Assembly: GCF_004402485.1 (NCBI RefSeq) | Contig: NZ_SOFG01000017.1 | Location: 1-64,000, forward strand | Direction: 5' to 3' | Source: Cryobacterium algoricola | GTDB taxonomy: Bacteria > Actinomycetota > Actinomycetes > Actinomycetales > Microbacteriaceae | Length of the DNA stretch: 64,000 nucleotides | Shown: positions 1 to 8,995 of the stretch, in pieces | How the letters are laid out: each line of letters begins with the position of its first letter | Numbering within the stretch: position 1 is the stretch's first letter | Program-made: the position numbers and the translations under genes | Notes under the pieces: generated by a model | Seen by the model: the letters and a program-made list of their open reading frames with translations, nothing else | Databases searched by the model: none | Told to the model about the DNA's origin: nothing

Positions 1-1
1 C

Positions 2-1333
2 GCGACCGCAGCCACCTCAGCCGAGGCGGCCGCCGCGGCCTCGGCCGCGATGACCGCCGCGGTGTACGCCGCGGCCACCGGCACCGTGTCGATCGCCGCG
101 GTCGCAGCGGCCACGGCGTTTGCCGCCCCGACGTCACCCCAGGCCGTCGACGCCGAGTTGCCCGACCTGTCCGCCGCGGGCGATTCCGCGGCCGGCGCCC
201 CGGCCGCCGCTTCCTCCGACGTTCCCTCATCCGACGTGGCCGTCGCGGACGTTTCGGAGACGTCGGGCCTCGTGGGCGCCTTGGCCGCCGACTCTGCGCC
301 GGATGCCCCGGCTTCAGTCTCCGACCCGGTCGCAGGTGCGCCCCGCGGCGGGTCCGCCGACTCCGGTCCAGCCGTCGCCGCAGACCCCGACGGCAGTGCG
401 GTCGGCGACCTCGGGTCCGACACCGTGGAGCGCGTCGGCACGGCCGCTGCGGTGACCGGGGCATCCGCGGTCACCCCGCCGTCGAGCACGTCGTCCGATG
501 ACGGGCCCGACGACGGTACGCTCACCGCCCCGGCTCCCGGATCCGCGGACGGCACCGCGTCGCTCAGTGCCGACGCCGGTCCGGTCGACTCCGTCGACAC
601 CGCGACCGATGCCGACTCGTCCGCCGACGCATCCGCCGACTCGTCCGGGCCGCGACCCGTGCTGCGCGGGGTGTCCTTCAGCGCTCCGCGCGGGTTGCGC
701 ACCGCGCTCGTCGGGCCGTCCGGCGCCGGCAAGAGCACCATTCTGGCGCTCATCGAACGGTTCTATGACCCGAACGCGGGTGTCGTCCGGCTGGGCGGGC
801 TGGACATCCGCACCCTGGATCGCACCGCGCTGCGCTCGCAGATCGGCTACGTCGAGCAGGATGCCCCCGTGCTCGCCGGCTCGCTGCGCGACAACCTCGT
901 GCTCTCGGCGCCGGACGCGACCGACGAGGAGTGCCTCGCCGTGTTGCACGCGGTCAACCTCGGCGAGGTGCTCGACCGGGACCCGGCCGGGCTCGGCGCG
1001 GCCGTCGGGGAATCCGGCGTGATGCTCTCCGGCGGGGAACGCCAGCGGCTCGCGATCGCACGGGCGCTGCTCGCGGCGCCACCGATCCTGCTGCTCGACG
1101 AGTCGACCTCGAGCCTCGACGGAGTCAACGAACAACTGATGCGGGCGGCGATCGACGCCGTCGCCGTCGACCGCACGCTCATCGTGATCGCGCACCGGCT
1201 GTCGACCGTCGTCGACTCCGACCAGATCGTGGTGCTCGACCACGGCGAGGTGATCGGGACCGGGACGCACTCCGAGCTCGTCGTCTCGACGCCGCTCTAC
1301 CGCGAGCTCGCCAAGCACCAGCTGCTCGTCTAA
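2..1333 (+). CDS. ABC exporter, C-terminal nucleotide-binding part (5' end outside window)
   Basis: The reading frame is open to the left edge, so the gene starts outside the window. The last 215 codons form an ABC ATPase of the exporter type (permease fused to ATPase): Walker A GPSGAGKST (nt 713-739), Q-loop region GYVEQD, signature LSGGERQ (1025-1045), Walker B ILLLDES (about 1084-1104) and an H-loop histidine (1192). All catalytic motifs are intact. The 200-plus codons before it are unusual: an Ala/Ser/Asp/Pro/Val-rich low-complexity stretch where an exporter normally has only a short linker after its membrane domain. It probably exports a lipid, peptide or drug, but the substrate cannot be read. 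It is convergent with the mannosidase gene. Confidence 0.85.
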   Translation, partial: ATAATSAEAAAAASAAMTAAVYAAATGTVSIAAVAAATAFAAPTSPQAVDAELPDLSAAGDSAAGAPAAASSDVPSSDVAVADVSETSGLVGALAADSAPDAPASVSDPVAGAPRGGSADSGPAVAADPDGSAVGDLGSDTVERVGTAAAVTGASAVTPPSSTSSDDGPDDGTLTAPAPGSADGTASLSADAGPVDSVDTATDADSSADASADSSGPRPVLRGVSFSAPRGLRTALVGPSGAGKSTILALIERFYDPNAGVVRLGGLDIRTLDRTALRSQIGYVEQDAPVLAGSLRDNLVLSAPDATDEECLAVLHAVNLGEVLDRDPAGLGAAVGESGVMLSGGERQRLAIARALLAAPPILLLDESTSSLDGVNEQLMRAAIDAVAVDRTLIVIAHRLSTVVDSDQIVVLDHGEVIGTGTHSELVVSTPLYRELAKHQLLV

Positions 1334-1375
1334 CCGCGCGGGCACATCGCGCCCGGCGCCCGCCCTGCCCCTGAC

Positions 1376-1454
1376 GAATTCGACGGAGTTTCTGCGTTTC
1401 CGGCACGTGGGAGGCCGGTTTCGGGCCGAAAACCCTCACAACTTCGTCGAATCC
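1376..1454. repeat. Intergenic inverted-repeat element, member 1
   Basis: Left arm gaattcgacggagtt (1376-1390) pairs with aacttcgtcgaatcc (1440-1454), 13 of 15 positions. An inner GTTTCGGGC...CGAA segment resembles the core of the element at 42175. It lies between two convergent genes, and the mannosidase stop codon (1436-1438) sits just before the right arm, so the arm lies in the last codons of that gene. This is the most diverged of five members; it may act as a bidirectional terminator or be a short mobile repeat. Confidence 0.6.
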
Positions 1455-4400
1455 ATTCGGGGGTAGCGGAGGGTGAGGAGCTGGAACGGCCGCAACTCGA
1501 TGTCGACGGCGGGCCCGGTTTGCGCGAGCGGAAGTCCGGGCTCGGACAGCCGGCGTTCGAGCAGGTCGGTCGGGTAGGCATCCGCTGCCTCGAAACGGCG
1601 GATCACCCTGGCCCGCGCCCGGGACCCGTGCGCCTCGTAGATGCGCACGATCAGGTCCCCGCTGCGGTCCTCGGCGAGCTTGACCGCCTCGATCACCACG
1701 GCCGGGTTGTCGACCTCGAGGAGCGGGTCGATGCCGTCGTTCGCGACACCGGTCACAGTGCGGAGCGGGAGGTTGAGCCGGTAGCCCTCGGTGATCGCGT
1801 CGGCGATGGTCGCGCCCGGGCGCACCGCGAGGCGGAACGAGTGCCGTCCCTGGTCGGCCCCGGGATCGGGGAAGAGTGCCGCGCGCAGCAGCGACAGCCG
1901 CACGGTCGTCGTGGCGCGGCCGCCGGCATCCGTCGAGCGGCCGATGTCGTGCCCGTAGGTCGAGTCGTTCGCGACCGCGACCCCGTAGCCGGTCTCGCCG
2001 ACGTGCACCCAGCGGTGCGCGCAGGTCTCGAAGCGGGCGGTGTCCCAGGAGGTGTTCGCATGCGTCGGGCGGTAGACGTGCCCGAACTGGATCTCCGAGG
2101 CGGCCCGCTCGGCGTGCACGTCGAACGGGAACTCGATCTTCAGGAGCTTCTGGCGTTCGTGCCAGTCGACGTCGAAGACGAGGTCGAGCGTCGGGGAACC
2201 GGCGGCGAGGGTGATCTGCTCCACGAGGCGGGAGGCGCCGAAGACGCGGGTCACCCGCACGCAGGCCTCGGCGGGCGTGTCGGTCACGACCTCGACCGAC
2301 ACCGCGGCATCGAGCGGAACGCTTGCGCGCTTGTAGTGGGCGTCGATGTCCCAGGCGTCCCACTGGGTCGGGGTGTCGCGGTGCAGCAGCAGCCGGTTGC
2401 CGCGCGTGCCCGAGGGGATGAGCTCCCGGTCGGCGACGAGGTCGCGCAGGGAGGTGAGCAGTCCCTCGGCGTCGATCGTGGCGCTGACGAGGGCGTTGGC
2501 GAGCACGAGCAGGCCGGACGCGGTGCGGGTCACGGTCGCGGGGGCATCCGCCGGACCGTTCTCGTCGGCCGCGGAGGCGCCGAAGGCCGGCACCCCGTGC
2601 TGCGCGTAGGGGCCCGCATTGAGCGACACTGTGCGGTCGCCGGCGCCGCAGAGAGCGGTCACGGATGCCGCGATGAGTCCCCCGAGGTCGCGCGCGACCT
2701 CCGCGTAGTGCCGTTCGGCCTCCTGGTGCACCCACGCGATCGAGGAGCCGGGCAGGATGTCGTGGAACTGCTGGAGCAACACGGTCTGCCAGGCTCGCTC
2801 GAGCGCCTCGTATGGGTAGGCGGCCCCGGTGCGGATGCTCGCGGTCGCCGCCCAGAGCTCGGCTTCGCGCAGGAGGTGCTCGCTGCGCCGGTTGCCGCGT
2901 TTGGTGCGGGCCTGCGAGGTGTAGGTGCCGCGGTGGAACTCGAGGTAGAGCTCGCCGGACCAGATCGGCGCCTCGGGGTACTCGGCCTCCGCGGCCTCGA
3001 AGAACCGGCGGGGCGTGGAGAGCTCGACCGTCGGGGACCCCTCGAGCGAGGCGGTCCGGCGTGCGGCCGCGATCATCTCGGCCGTCGGCCCGCCCCCACC
3101 GTCGCCCCAGCCGAACGGGACGAGCGAGGTATTGGCCATGCCTTTCTCGGAATATTGGGCCTCTGCGCGGGCGAGGTCCGCGCCGGAGAGGTCGGAGCTG
3201 TAGGTGTCGACGGGCGGGAAGTGCGTGAAGATGCGGGTGCCGTCGATGCCCTCCCACCGGAAGGTGTGGTGCGGCATCGGGTTCGTCTCGTTCCAGGACG
3301 ACTTCTGGGTGAGGAACCAGCGCGATCCCGCCGCCGCGATGATCTGCGGGAGCGCCGCGGAATAGCCGAACGAGTCCGGCAGCCAGACCTCGAGCGGCTC
3401 GATCCCGAACTCCTCGAGGAAGAACCGCTTGCCGGCGACGAACTGCCTGGCGAGGGATTCCCCGCCCGGCATGTTCGTGTCCGACTCGACCCACATCCCG
3501 CCGACGGGCACGAAGGCACCCGCGGCGACCTGCGCCCGCACCCGGTCGAACAGTTCCGGGTAGTGCTCCTTGAGCCAGGCATACTGCTGGGCGGATGACG
3601 CGGCGAACGTGAATCCGGGATGTTCCTCGGCCAGGGCCAGCACGTTCGAGAAGGTTCGGGCGACCTTGCGCACCGTCTCCCGTACCGGCCAGAGCCAGGC
3701 GCTGTCGATGTGGGCGTGCCCGACCGCGTGCACCCGGTGCGCGCTCGCGACGGCGGGTTGCGCGAGCGCGGGGGCGAGCACCGCCCGCCCGGCGGCCGCG
3801 GACCCGGACACGTCCTCCGGGTCGAGCACGTCGAGGCAGCGCTCCAGGGTGCGCAGGATCCCGACCGCCCGCGTCGATCCCGCGGGCAGGGCGCGACGGA
3901 GCCCGTCGAGGGCGAGGACGTCCTGCAGCAGCTCCCACACCTCGTCGTCGCGGAGAGCGAGATCGAGCTGTCGCAGCCGGTAGAGCGGTTCGGTGCCGGC
4001 CGTGGCCGGGTCGCCGTTCCGGGTCGGCACGAACGTGAAGCCCGCGGTGACGTCGGGGTTGGCGGCGGCCTCGACGTAGAAGTCGACGGCTCCAGGGCCG
4101 CCCGCGTCGTCCGAGGTGTCCGGGGCGCTCGGCGCGTCCGCGGCGTCGGAGATGACAGGGGTATCCGATGATCGCGGCGTTAGGAGCGCGAGGGGCAGGG
4201 TCCGGTTGCGCGGCGCGATGCCCTTGATCACGGTGCCCGTCGCGGTCCACGCGATGCCCTCCGCCTGGAAGCCCGGGGCCGCGTCGGAAAAGCCGAGGTC
4301 GACGACGGCCTCGATCCGGGTGCCGGGCTGCCCGGCCCAGTCGGCCGGGATCGCGCCGGTCGCGTGGAACCAGACCGTTCCCCAGGGGCGGCCCCATGCC

Positions 4401-4591
4401 TCGCCGAGGGCGAACGGGGTGTAGGACTGCCGGACGGCCTTGACGACGGTCGCCGGGGCATCCGTCACCGGAGCCGTCGACACCCAGGCCGAGACCTTCA
4501 GCGGCACGGCCGCGCGGTACACGGCCGGCCGCAGCCGTTCGCGCAGGAACCGGTCGATGCGCTTCTGGATCAGTGCGGCCTCGTCGTCCAT
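1436..4591 (-). CDS. Alpha-mannosidase, glycoside hydrolase family 38
   Basis: A 1051-residue retaining alpha-mannosidase, normal length for bacterial GH38 enzymes. GH38 needs a divalent metal: H292-A-H294-I-D296 is the metal-binding motif, and D371 in the WVESDTNMPGG segment fits both metal ligand and catalytic nucleophile. The N-terminal 250 residues match the usual all-beta region, followed by the catalytic barrel, helical bundle and C-terminal beta domains. No signal peptide is visible, so it probably trims mannosides in the cytoplasm after uptake. The ATG at 4591 is chosen because the sequence MDDEAALIQKRIDRFLRERL is a typical family start. Its stop touches a palindromic element, and it stands alone between two such elements. 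Confidence 0.93.
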   Translation of the reverse strand: MDDEAALIQKRIDRFLRERLRPAVYRAAVPLKVSAWVSTAPVTDAPATVVKAVRQSYTPFALGEAWGRPWGTVWFHATGAIPADWAGQPGTRIEAVVDLGFSDAAPGFQAEGIAWTATGTVIKGIAPRNRTLPLALLTPRSSDTPVISDAADAPSAPDTSDDAGGPGAVDFYVEAAANPDVTAGFTFVPTRNGDPATAGTEPLYRLRQLDLALRDDEVWELLQDVLALDGLRRALPAGSTRAVGILRTLERCLDVLDPEDVSGSAAAGRAVLAPALAQPAVASAHRVHAVGHAHIDSAWLWPVRETVRKVARTFSNVLALAEEHPGFTFAASSAQQYAWLKEHYPELFDRVRAQVAAGAFVPVGGMWVESDTNMPGGESLARQFVAGKRFFLEEFGIEPLEVWLPDSFGYSAALPQIIAAAGSRWFLTQKSSWNETNPMPHHTFRWEGIDGTRIFTHFPPVDTYSSDLSGADLARAEAQYSEKGMANTSLVPFGWGDGGGGPTAEMIAAARRTASLEGSPTVELSTPRRFFEAAEAEYPEAPIWSGELYLEFHRGTYTSQARTKRGNRRSEHLLREAELWAATASIRTGAAYPYEALERAWQTVLLQQFHDILPGSSIAWVHQEAERHYAEVARDLGGLIAASVTALCGAGDRTVSLNAGPYAQHGVPAFGASAADENGPADAPATVTRTASGLLVLANALVSATIDAEGLLTSLRDLVADRELIPSGTRGNRLLLHRDTPTQWDAWDIDAHYKRASVPLDAAVSVEVVTDTPAEACVRVTRVFGASRLVEQITLAAGSPTLDLVFDVDWHERQKLLKIEFPFDVHAERAASEIQFGHVYRPTHANTSWDTARFETCAHRWVHVGETGYGVAVANDSTYGHDIGRSTDAGGRATTTVRLSLLRAALFPDPGADQGRHSFRLAVRPGATIADAITEGYRLNLPLRTVTGVANDGIDPLLEVDNPAVVIEAVKLAEDRSGDLIVRIYEAHGSRARARVIRRFEAADAYPTDLLERRLSEPGLPLAQTGPAVDIELRPFQLLTLRYPRMDSTKL

Positions 4592-4615
4592 GCCAGCATC
4601 CTACGACCGCCGGCG

Positions 4616-4711
4616 GGGGCTAACTCAGGAGATCCGCACCGGCCAGTCCGGAACGCCGCACTGTTCCGCGGTCCCGGCTGAGTATCCCGGCAGATCTCCT
4701 GAGTTAGCCCC
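4616..4711. repeat. Intergenic inverted-repeat element, member 2
   Basis: Perfect 19-bp arms ggggctaactcaggagatc (4616-4634) and its complement (4693-4711) flank a 58-nt core. The core holds a GGA-ACGCCGCACTGTTCCG stretch that matches the core of the element at 21690. It lies upstream of the mannosidase start and 47 bp beyond the 3' end of the MFS gene. The centre can fold into a second hairpin. Confidence 0.8.
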
Positions 4712-4757
4712 GCGCGGTCGCCGTGAGGCCGAGAGCGCGGTGGACACGGAGGGCGGG

Positions 4758-6248
4758 TCAGCCCAGGTGCACGATCTCGGGGGCGCCGACGAGGTCCGCC
4801 TTCGAGTGCTTGATCATGAAGAACGAGATCGGGGCGGCAAGCAGGATCAGCCCGGCCGCCCAGAGGAACGCGACCGAATACCCGCTCACGAACGCGTCGA
4901 GCTGAACGGTCGGCGTCGCGGGGTTCGAGGACAGGTAGCTCGAGATCGCGGCGGTGTACAGGGCGGTGAACAAGGCGGTGCCGATCGATCCGCCGATCTG
5001 CTGCGTCGCGGAGACGGCGGCACTGGCCACGCCGGCGTCGTGCGCGTCGATGCCGGCGAGGGCGACGTTCTGCAGCGGCACGAAGATGGCTGCGAGTCCG
5101 ATGCCGAGCAGGATGACGCCCGGCAGCACGCGCAGGACATAGTCGTCCTGGACCGTGACGAAGGACAACCAGGCGAGCCCGGCGGCGGCGATGACCGGGC
5201 CGATCGTCAGGGGCAGGCGCACGCCGACCTTCGGCAGGATGCCGGAGAGCGCGGTCGCGCAGACCATGATGGTCGCGGTCATCGGGAGCGAGGCGAGCCC
5301 GGAGCGGAGCGGCGAGTAGCCGAGCACGATCTGGAAGTACAGGGTGAGGAAGAAGAGCCCGCCGAGGAGGCTCGCGCCGGTGAGCAGCGAGACCAGGAAC
5401 GCGCCGCCGCGGACCCGGTCGGTCACGACCCGAAGCGGAAGCAGCGGGTTCGTCGCCCGGGCCTCGACGATAACGAAGGCCACGAGCAACACGACGCCGA
5501 GGGCGAGGAAGCCGATCGTCTCGACCCGCCCCCAGCCGTTCTCCGCCTGGCTGAAGCCGTAGACGAGGGACGCGAGGCCGGCGACGATGAGGATCACGCC
5601 GGGCAGGTCGTAGCGGGTGTTTCCGTGCGCACGACTCTCGTGCATCAGCGGGATCGCGGCGAGGATCGCGACGAGGGCGATCGGCACGTTGACGAGCAGG
5701 CACCAGTTCCAGCTGGTGAACTCGGTGAGCACGCCGCCGAGCACGAGGCCGACGGCCGCTCCACCGCCGCCGATCGCGCCATAGACGGCGAATGCCTTGA
5801 TCCGGTCCTTGCCACCGGGGAAGGTGATCGTGAGGATCGCGAGCGAGGCCGGGGCGAGCAGGGCGGCGAACGCGCCCTGAAGTCCGCGGGAGATCAGCAG
5901 CTGGGTGGTGGTGTCGGCGAGGCCACCGATCATGGATGCCAGCGCGAAGCCGGCCATTCCGACCAGGAAGGAGCGCTTGCGGCCCCAGTAGTCGGCGATG
6001 CGGCCGCCGAGCAGCAACAGGGAGCCGAAGGCGAGCGCGTAGATCGTGACGACCCAGGTGCGGTCGCCGTCGCTCATGTCGAGGGCGATCTGGGCCTTCG
6101 GCAGGGCGATGTTGACGATGGTTCCGTCGAGGACGACCATGAGCTGGGCGAGCGCGAGAACGGCGAGGAGCCACCAGCGGCGCGGGTGCGACGCGGGATC
6201 GGACAGGGGCGGGGTGGAGAGGGAGACAGCAGGAGCGGGGGAACTCAT
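4758..6248 (-). CDS. MFS drug-efflux transporter, DHA2 (14-helix) family
   Basis: A proton-driven multidrug exporter of the QacA/EmrB type. Motif VVLDGTIVNIALP in the first helix is diagnostic of DHA2, and about 14 hydrophobic segments follow, including the motif-C-like GPVLGG relative GLVLGGVLTEFTSWNW. The 496-residue length fits. I start at the ATG at 6248: an upstream in-frame TTG (6269) lies inside the operator palindrome that separates this gene from the divergent tetR gene. The arrangement is the classic one of a TetR repressor controlling a divergent efflux pump. The substrate is unknown. Confidence 0.88.
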   Translation of the reverse strand: MSSPAPAVSLSTPPLSDPASHPRRWWLLAVLALAQLMVVLDGTIVNIALPKAQIALDMSDGDRTWVVTIYALAFGSLLLLGGRIADYWGRKRSFLVGMAGFALASMIGGLADTTTQLLISRGLQGAFAALLAPASLAILTITFPGGKDRIKAFAVYGAIGGGGAAVGLVLGGVLTEFTSWNWCLLVNVPIALVAILAAIPLMHESRAHGNTRYDLPGVILIVAGLASLVYGFSQAENGWGRVETIGFLALGVVLLVAFVIVEARATNPLLPLRVVTDRVRGGAFLVSLLTGASLLGGLFFLTLYFQIVLGYSPLRSGLASLPMTATIMVCATALSGILPKVGVRLPLTIGPVIAAAGLAWLSFVTVQDDYVLRVLPGVILLGIGLAAIFVPLQNVALAGIDAHDAGVASAAVSATQQIGGSIGTALFTALYTAAISSYLSSNPATPTVQLDAFVSGYSVAFLWAAGLILLAAPISFFMIKHSKADLVGAPEIVHLG

Positions 6249-6268
6249 CGAGACAGAAATCCTATTCA

Positions 6269-6284
6269 AACGAACTAGTTGGTT
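6269..6284. promoter_or_regulatory. Probable TetR operator between MFS pump and tetR
   Basis: AACGAACTAGTTGGTT is a 16-bp near-perfect palindrome (two mismatched positions) midway between the two divergent genes. A -10-like TATGAT (6293-6298) for tetR begins 8 bp later, so a bound repressor would block both promoters. Confidence 0.6.
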
Positions 6285-6305
6285 GGGATAGGTATGATCT
6301 TAGTC

Positions 6306-6878
6306 ATGAGAAGTGACGGCGAAGCGACCCGCGACCGAATTCTCGATGCCGCCCAGGCCGAGTTCGCCCGGTACGGCCTGGCCGGCGCCCGGGTCGACCG
6401 CATCGCCACGGCCGCGAAGGCGAGCAAGGAGCGCCTCTACGCCTACTTCGGCGACAAGGGCTCCCTGTTCACGGCCGTGCTCGAGGTGAACCGGCGCGAT
6501 GTGATGGCCGCCATCCCGATGGACACGAACGACCTGCCCGGCTTCGTCGGACGGGTCTTCGACCACGTCGTCGAGTACCCTGAGCACTCGCGGATGCTCG
6601 ACTGGGCCAGGCTCGAAGGCGCCGCCGCGCTGTTGCCGACGACCACGGAATGGCGCAACGGCCCGGAGGCGGCCGCGATCGCCGCAGCCCAGGCCCGCGG
6701 CGAGATCGACCCCAGTTGGGATCCGGAAGACCTCGTCACCCTCGTCTTCTCGCTCGCGACCTCGTGGGTGCACTCCCCCGGGGTGTTCCCGGCCCCGGGA
6801 GCCGAGCCGGCGGAATCCGTGCGCGACCGCCGCCGTGCCGCAGCGATCGTCGCCGCCCGCAAACTCATCGCCCCCTGA
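6306..6878 (+). CDS. TetR/AcrR-family repressor of the neighbouring efflux pump
   Basis: A 190-residue regulator. The N-terminal helix-turn-helix spans residues 8-50 (TRDRILDAAQ, then a recognition helix ending KERLYAYFGDKGSLF). The C-terminal half is the usual all-helical ligand-binding domain. It is divergent from the MFS gene with a palindromic operator between them, so it most likely represses both and is released by a pump substrate. The ATG at 6306 is preferred over a TTG at 6279 because it gives the usual family N-terminus and lies 7 nt after the TATGAT box, implying a leaderless transcript. A strong hairpin follows the gene. Confidence 0.88.
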   Translation: MRSDGEATRDRILDAAQAEFARYGLAGARVDRIATAAKASKERLYAYFGDKGSLFTAVLEVNRRDVMAAIPMDTNDLPGFVGRVFDHVVEYPEHSRMLDWARLEGAAALLPTTTEWRNGPEAAAIAAAQARGEIDPSWDPEDLVTLVFSLATSWVHSPGVFPAPGAEPAESVRDRRRAAAIVAARKLIAP

Positions 6879-6893
6879 GCCCGGGTCCCCGAA

Positions 6894-6919
6894 CGGTCGC
6901 GACGACACCGTCGCGACCG
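6894..6919. terminator. Hairpin terminator after tetR
   Basis: cggtcgcgacg and its complement form an 11-bp perfect stem with a 4-nt acac loop, 15 nt after the tetR stop. There is no T-run, as is common in high-GC actinobacteria. It lies between convergent genes. Confidence 0.65.
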
Positions 6920-6931
6920 AGTGAGCGGATG

Positions 6932-6950
6932 CCGCGGGCCGGCCCCGCGG
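6932..6950. terminator. Second hairpin between tetR and pckG
   Basis: ccgcggg / cccgcgg stem with a 5-nt loop, 7 bp beyond the pckG stop codon. It probably terminates pckG transcription from the minus strand. Confidence 0.5.
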
Positions 6951-6957
6951 ACCGCCC

Positions 6958-8808
6958 TTATCCCTTGAGGTGGTAGCGCACGCTCGCGAGTTCGGCGAGC
7001 AGCGCAGCGGGGACCCGGTCGCCGAACTGGGCGAAGTACTCCTCGGTGAGATCGCACTCGGCGAGCCAGCTCGTCCTGTCGATGTGGAACAGCTGCTCTA
7101 CGGTCTCCTCGGCGAGGTCGAGACCGCCGAGGTTGAGGGCGCCCGCGGCGGGGAGGCGCCCGATCGGGGTGTCGACGGCATCCGTCGACCCTTCGATGCG
7201 GCGCACGATCCACTCGATCACCCGCGAGTTCTCGCCGAAGCCGGGCCAGAGGAAGCCGCCGTCCGCGCCCTTGCGGAACCAGTTGACCTGGAAGATCTCG
7301 GGGGCGCGGCTGCCGAGGCCCTTGCCGACCCGCAGCCAGTGCGCCCAGTAGTCGGCCATGTTGTAGCCGCAGAACGGGAGCATCGCGAAGGGGTCGCGGC
7401 GGAGTTCGCCGACGGTGCCCTCTGCGGCGGCGGTCTTCTCCGAGGAGATCGTCGCGCCCATGAAGACACCGTGCTTCCAGCTGCGGGCCTGGGCGACGAG
7501 CGGCACGTTCGTGGCGCGCCGCCCGCCGAAGAGGATGGCGTCGATGGGGACGCCACCGGCTGCCTCCCAGTCGTCGGAGATCGAGGGGCACTGTGCCGCG
7601 GCGACCGTGAAGCGGGAGTTCGGGTGGGCGGCCGGGGTCGGCGACGCGGGCGTCCAGTCGTTGCCCTCCCAGTCGATCAGGTGGCTCGGCGGGGTCTCGG
7701 TGAGGCCTTCCCACCACACGTCGCCGTCGTCGCGAAGGGCGACGTTCGTGAAGATCGTGTTGCCCCAGACGGTCTGCACCGCGGTCGGGTTGGTCTCGAC
7801 GCCGGTGCCGGGGGCGACGCCGAAGAAGCCGGCCTCCGGGTTGATCGCCCACAGGCGCCCGTCGGGGCCGGGCCGGAGCCAGGCGATGTCGTCGCCGATG
7901 GTTTCGACGGTCCAGCCGGGGATGGTCGGACGCAGCATCGACAGGTTGGTCTTGCCGCAGGCGGAGGGGAAGGCGCCGGCGAGGTGCACGGCGCGTCCCT
8001 CCGGCGAGGTCACCTTGATCAGGAGCATGTGCTCGGCGAGCCAGCCCTCATCGCGGGCCATCACCGACGCGATCCGCAGCGCGAACGACTTCTTCGAGAG
8101 CAACGCGTTGCCGCCGTACCCCGAACCGTACGACCACACCTCGCGGGTCTCGGGGAACTGCACAATGTACTTGGTGTCGTTGCAGGGCCACGTGACGTCG
8201 GGGCGGGTCTCGCCCGCGGCATCCGTGAGCGGGTAGCCGACGCTGTGGATGGTCTGCACCCAGCGGGCGCCGGCCTCGATCAGCTCGAGCACGGCATTGC
8301 CCATCCGGGTCATGATGCCCATGTTGAGCACGACGTACGGCGAGTCGGTGATCTCGACGCCGAGCTGGGAGATCGGGCCGCCGAGCGGTCCCATCGAGAA
8401 CGGCACGACGTACATCGTGCGGCCGCGCATGCTGCCGGCGAAGACGGCGCGGAGCTCGTCTTTCATCGCGGCGGGGTCGGCCCAGTTGTTGGTGGGGCCC
8501 GCGTCTTCCGGGTCGGTCGAGCAGATGAAGGTGCGGTCCTCGACCCGGGCGACGTCGGTCGGGCTCGTGCGGGCGAGGTAGCTGTTGGGGCGCCACTCGG
8601 GGTTGAGCTTGATGAGCTTGCCCTCGGCGACGAGCTGCTTGGAGAGTTCGTCGGCCTCCCGGCTCGACCCGTCGCACCAGACCACTTCGTCCGGCCGGGT
8701 CAGCCGGGCGATGGAATCAACCCAGGACTGGAGGTTCGGGTCCGTGGTACCGGCGGTGTCGTCGGAATCGCTCCCGCTGGATGTGACTCGGAAGTGGGCG
8801 ATGGTCAT
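6958..8808 (-). CDS. pckG: Phosphoenolpyruvate carboxykinase (GTP)
   Basis: Converts oxaloacetate plus GTP to phosphoenolpyruvate, GDP and CO2, the entry step of gluconeogenesis. The 616-residue length is typical of the GTP-dependent family. The kinase loop [13 protein letters not shown] includes the active-site cysteine C284 and K286. [12 protein letters not shown] and the substrate-binding [11 protein letters not shown] are also present. I start at the ATG at 8808, which yields MTIAHFRV and has AAAGG seven bases upstream; the frame is open to 8892 but that extension is not family-like. It is divergent from a RamB-type regulator, which suggests control by acetate or carbon source. Confidence 0.95.
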   Translation of the reverse strand: MTIAHFRVTSSGSDSDDTAGTTDPNLQSWVDSIARLTRPDEVVWCDGSSREADELSKQLVAEGKLIKLNPEWRPNSYLARTSPTDVARVEDRTFICSTDPEDAGPTNNWADPAAMKDELRAVFAGSMRGRTMYVVPFSMGPLGGPISQLGVEITDSPYVVLNMGIMTRMGNAVLELIEAGARWVQTIHSVGYPLTDAAGETRPDVTWPCNDTKYIVQFPETREVWSYGSGYGGNALLSKKSFALRIASVMARDEGWLAEHMLLIKVTSPEGRAVHLAGAFPSACGKTNLSMLRPTIPGWTVETIGDDIAWLRPGPDGRLWAINPEAGFFGVAPGTGVETNPTAVQTVWGNTIFTNVALRDDGDVWWEGLTETPPSHLIDWEGNDWTPASPTPAAHPNSRFTVAAAQCPSISDDWEAAGGVPIDAILFGGRRATNVPLVAQARSWKHGVFMGATISSEKTAAAEGTVGELRRDPFAMLPFCGYNMADYWAHWLRVGKGLGSRAPEIFQVNWFRKGADGGFLWPGFGENSRVIEWIVRRIEGSTDAVDTPIGRLPAAGALNLGGLDLAEETVEQLFHIDRTSWLAECDLTEEYFAQFGDRVPAALLAELASVRYHLKG

Positions 8809-8901
8809 CTCCTGGCCTTTCTCGGTATGGCGTGTGCAGCGGATGCCTGCGGTCGTGTCGGAAGCATCCGCCCGGCTTGTCGTCGGTGACATTCGGTGCG
8901 T

Positions 8902-8908
8902 AACTTTG
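8902..8908 (+). promoter_or_regulatory. Possible RamB half-site in the pckG/regulator intergenic region
   Basis: AACTTTG matches the left part of the RamB box known from Corynebacterium (AACTTTGCAAA); the right part, TGC, matches poorly. The surrounding 8893-8995 stretch is AT-rich for this genome and must hold both divergent promoters. Confidence 0.3.
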
Positions 8909-8995
8909 TGCTGCAGAACCAGAATGCGCGCGATTTTCGGAGAGGAACCAAAAAACTCTTGTTAAGAATCAGGCTTCTTTAGATATTGTTAAGGA

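Noticed and set aside
1179-4397. 1072-codon minus-strand frame overlapping the mannosidase
   Set aside because: Arg/Pro/Gly-rich out-of-frame copy; the alternative frame has GH38 catalytic residues.
4440-6278. 612-codon plus-strand frame antisense to the MFS gene
   Set aside because: Asp/Glu/Arg/Gly-rich mirror frame of a high-GC gene; no family pattern, while the minus strand gives a complete DHA2 transporter.
6970-8889. 639-codon plus-strand frame antisense to pckG
   Set aside because: Shadow of a clearly identified PEP carboxykinase; composition typical of antisense frames.
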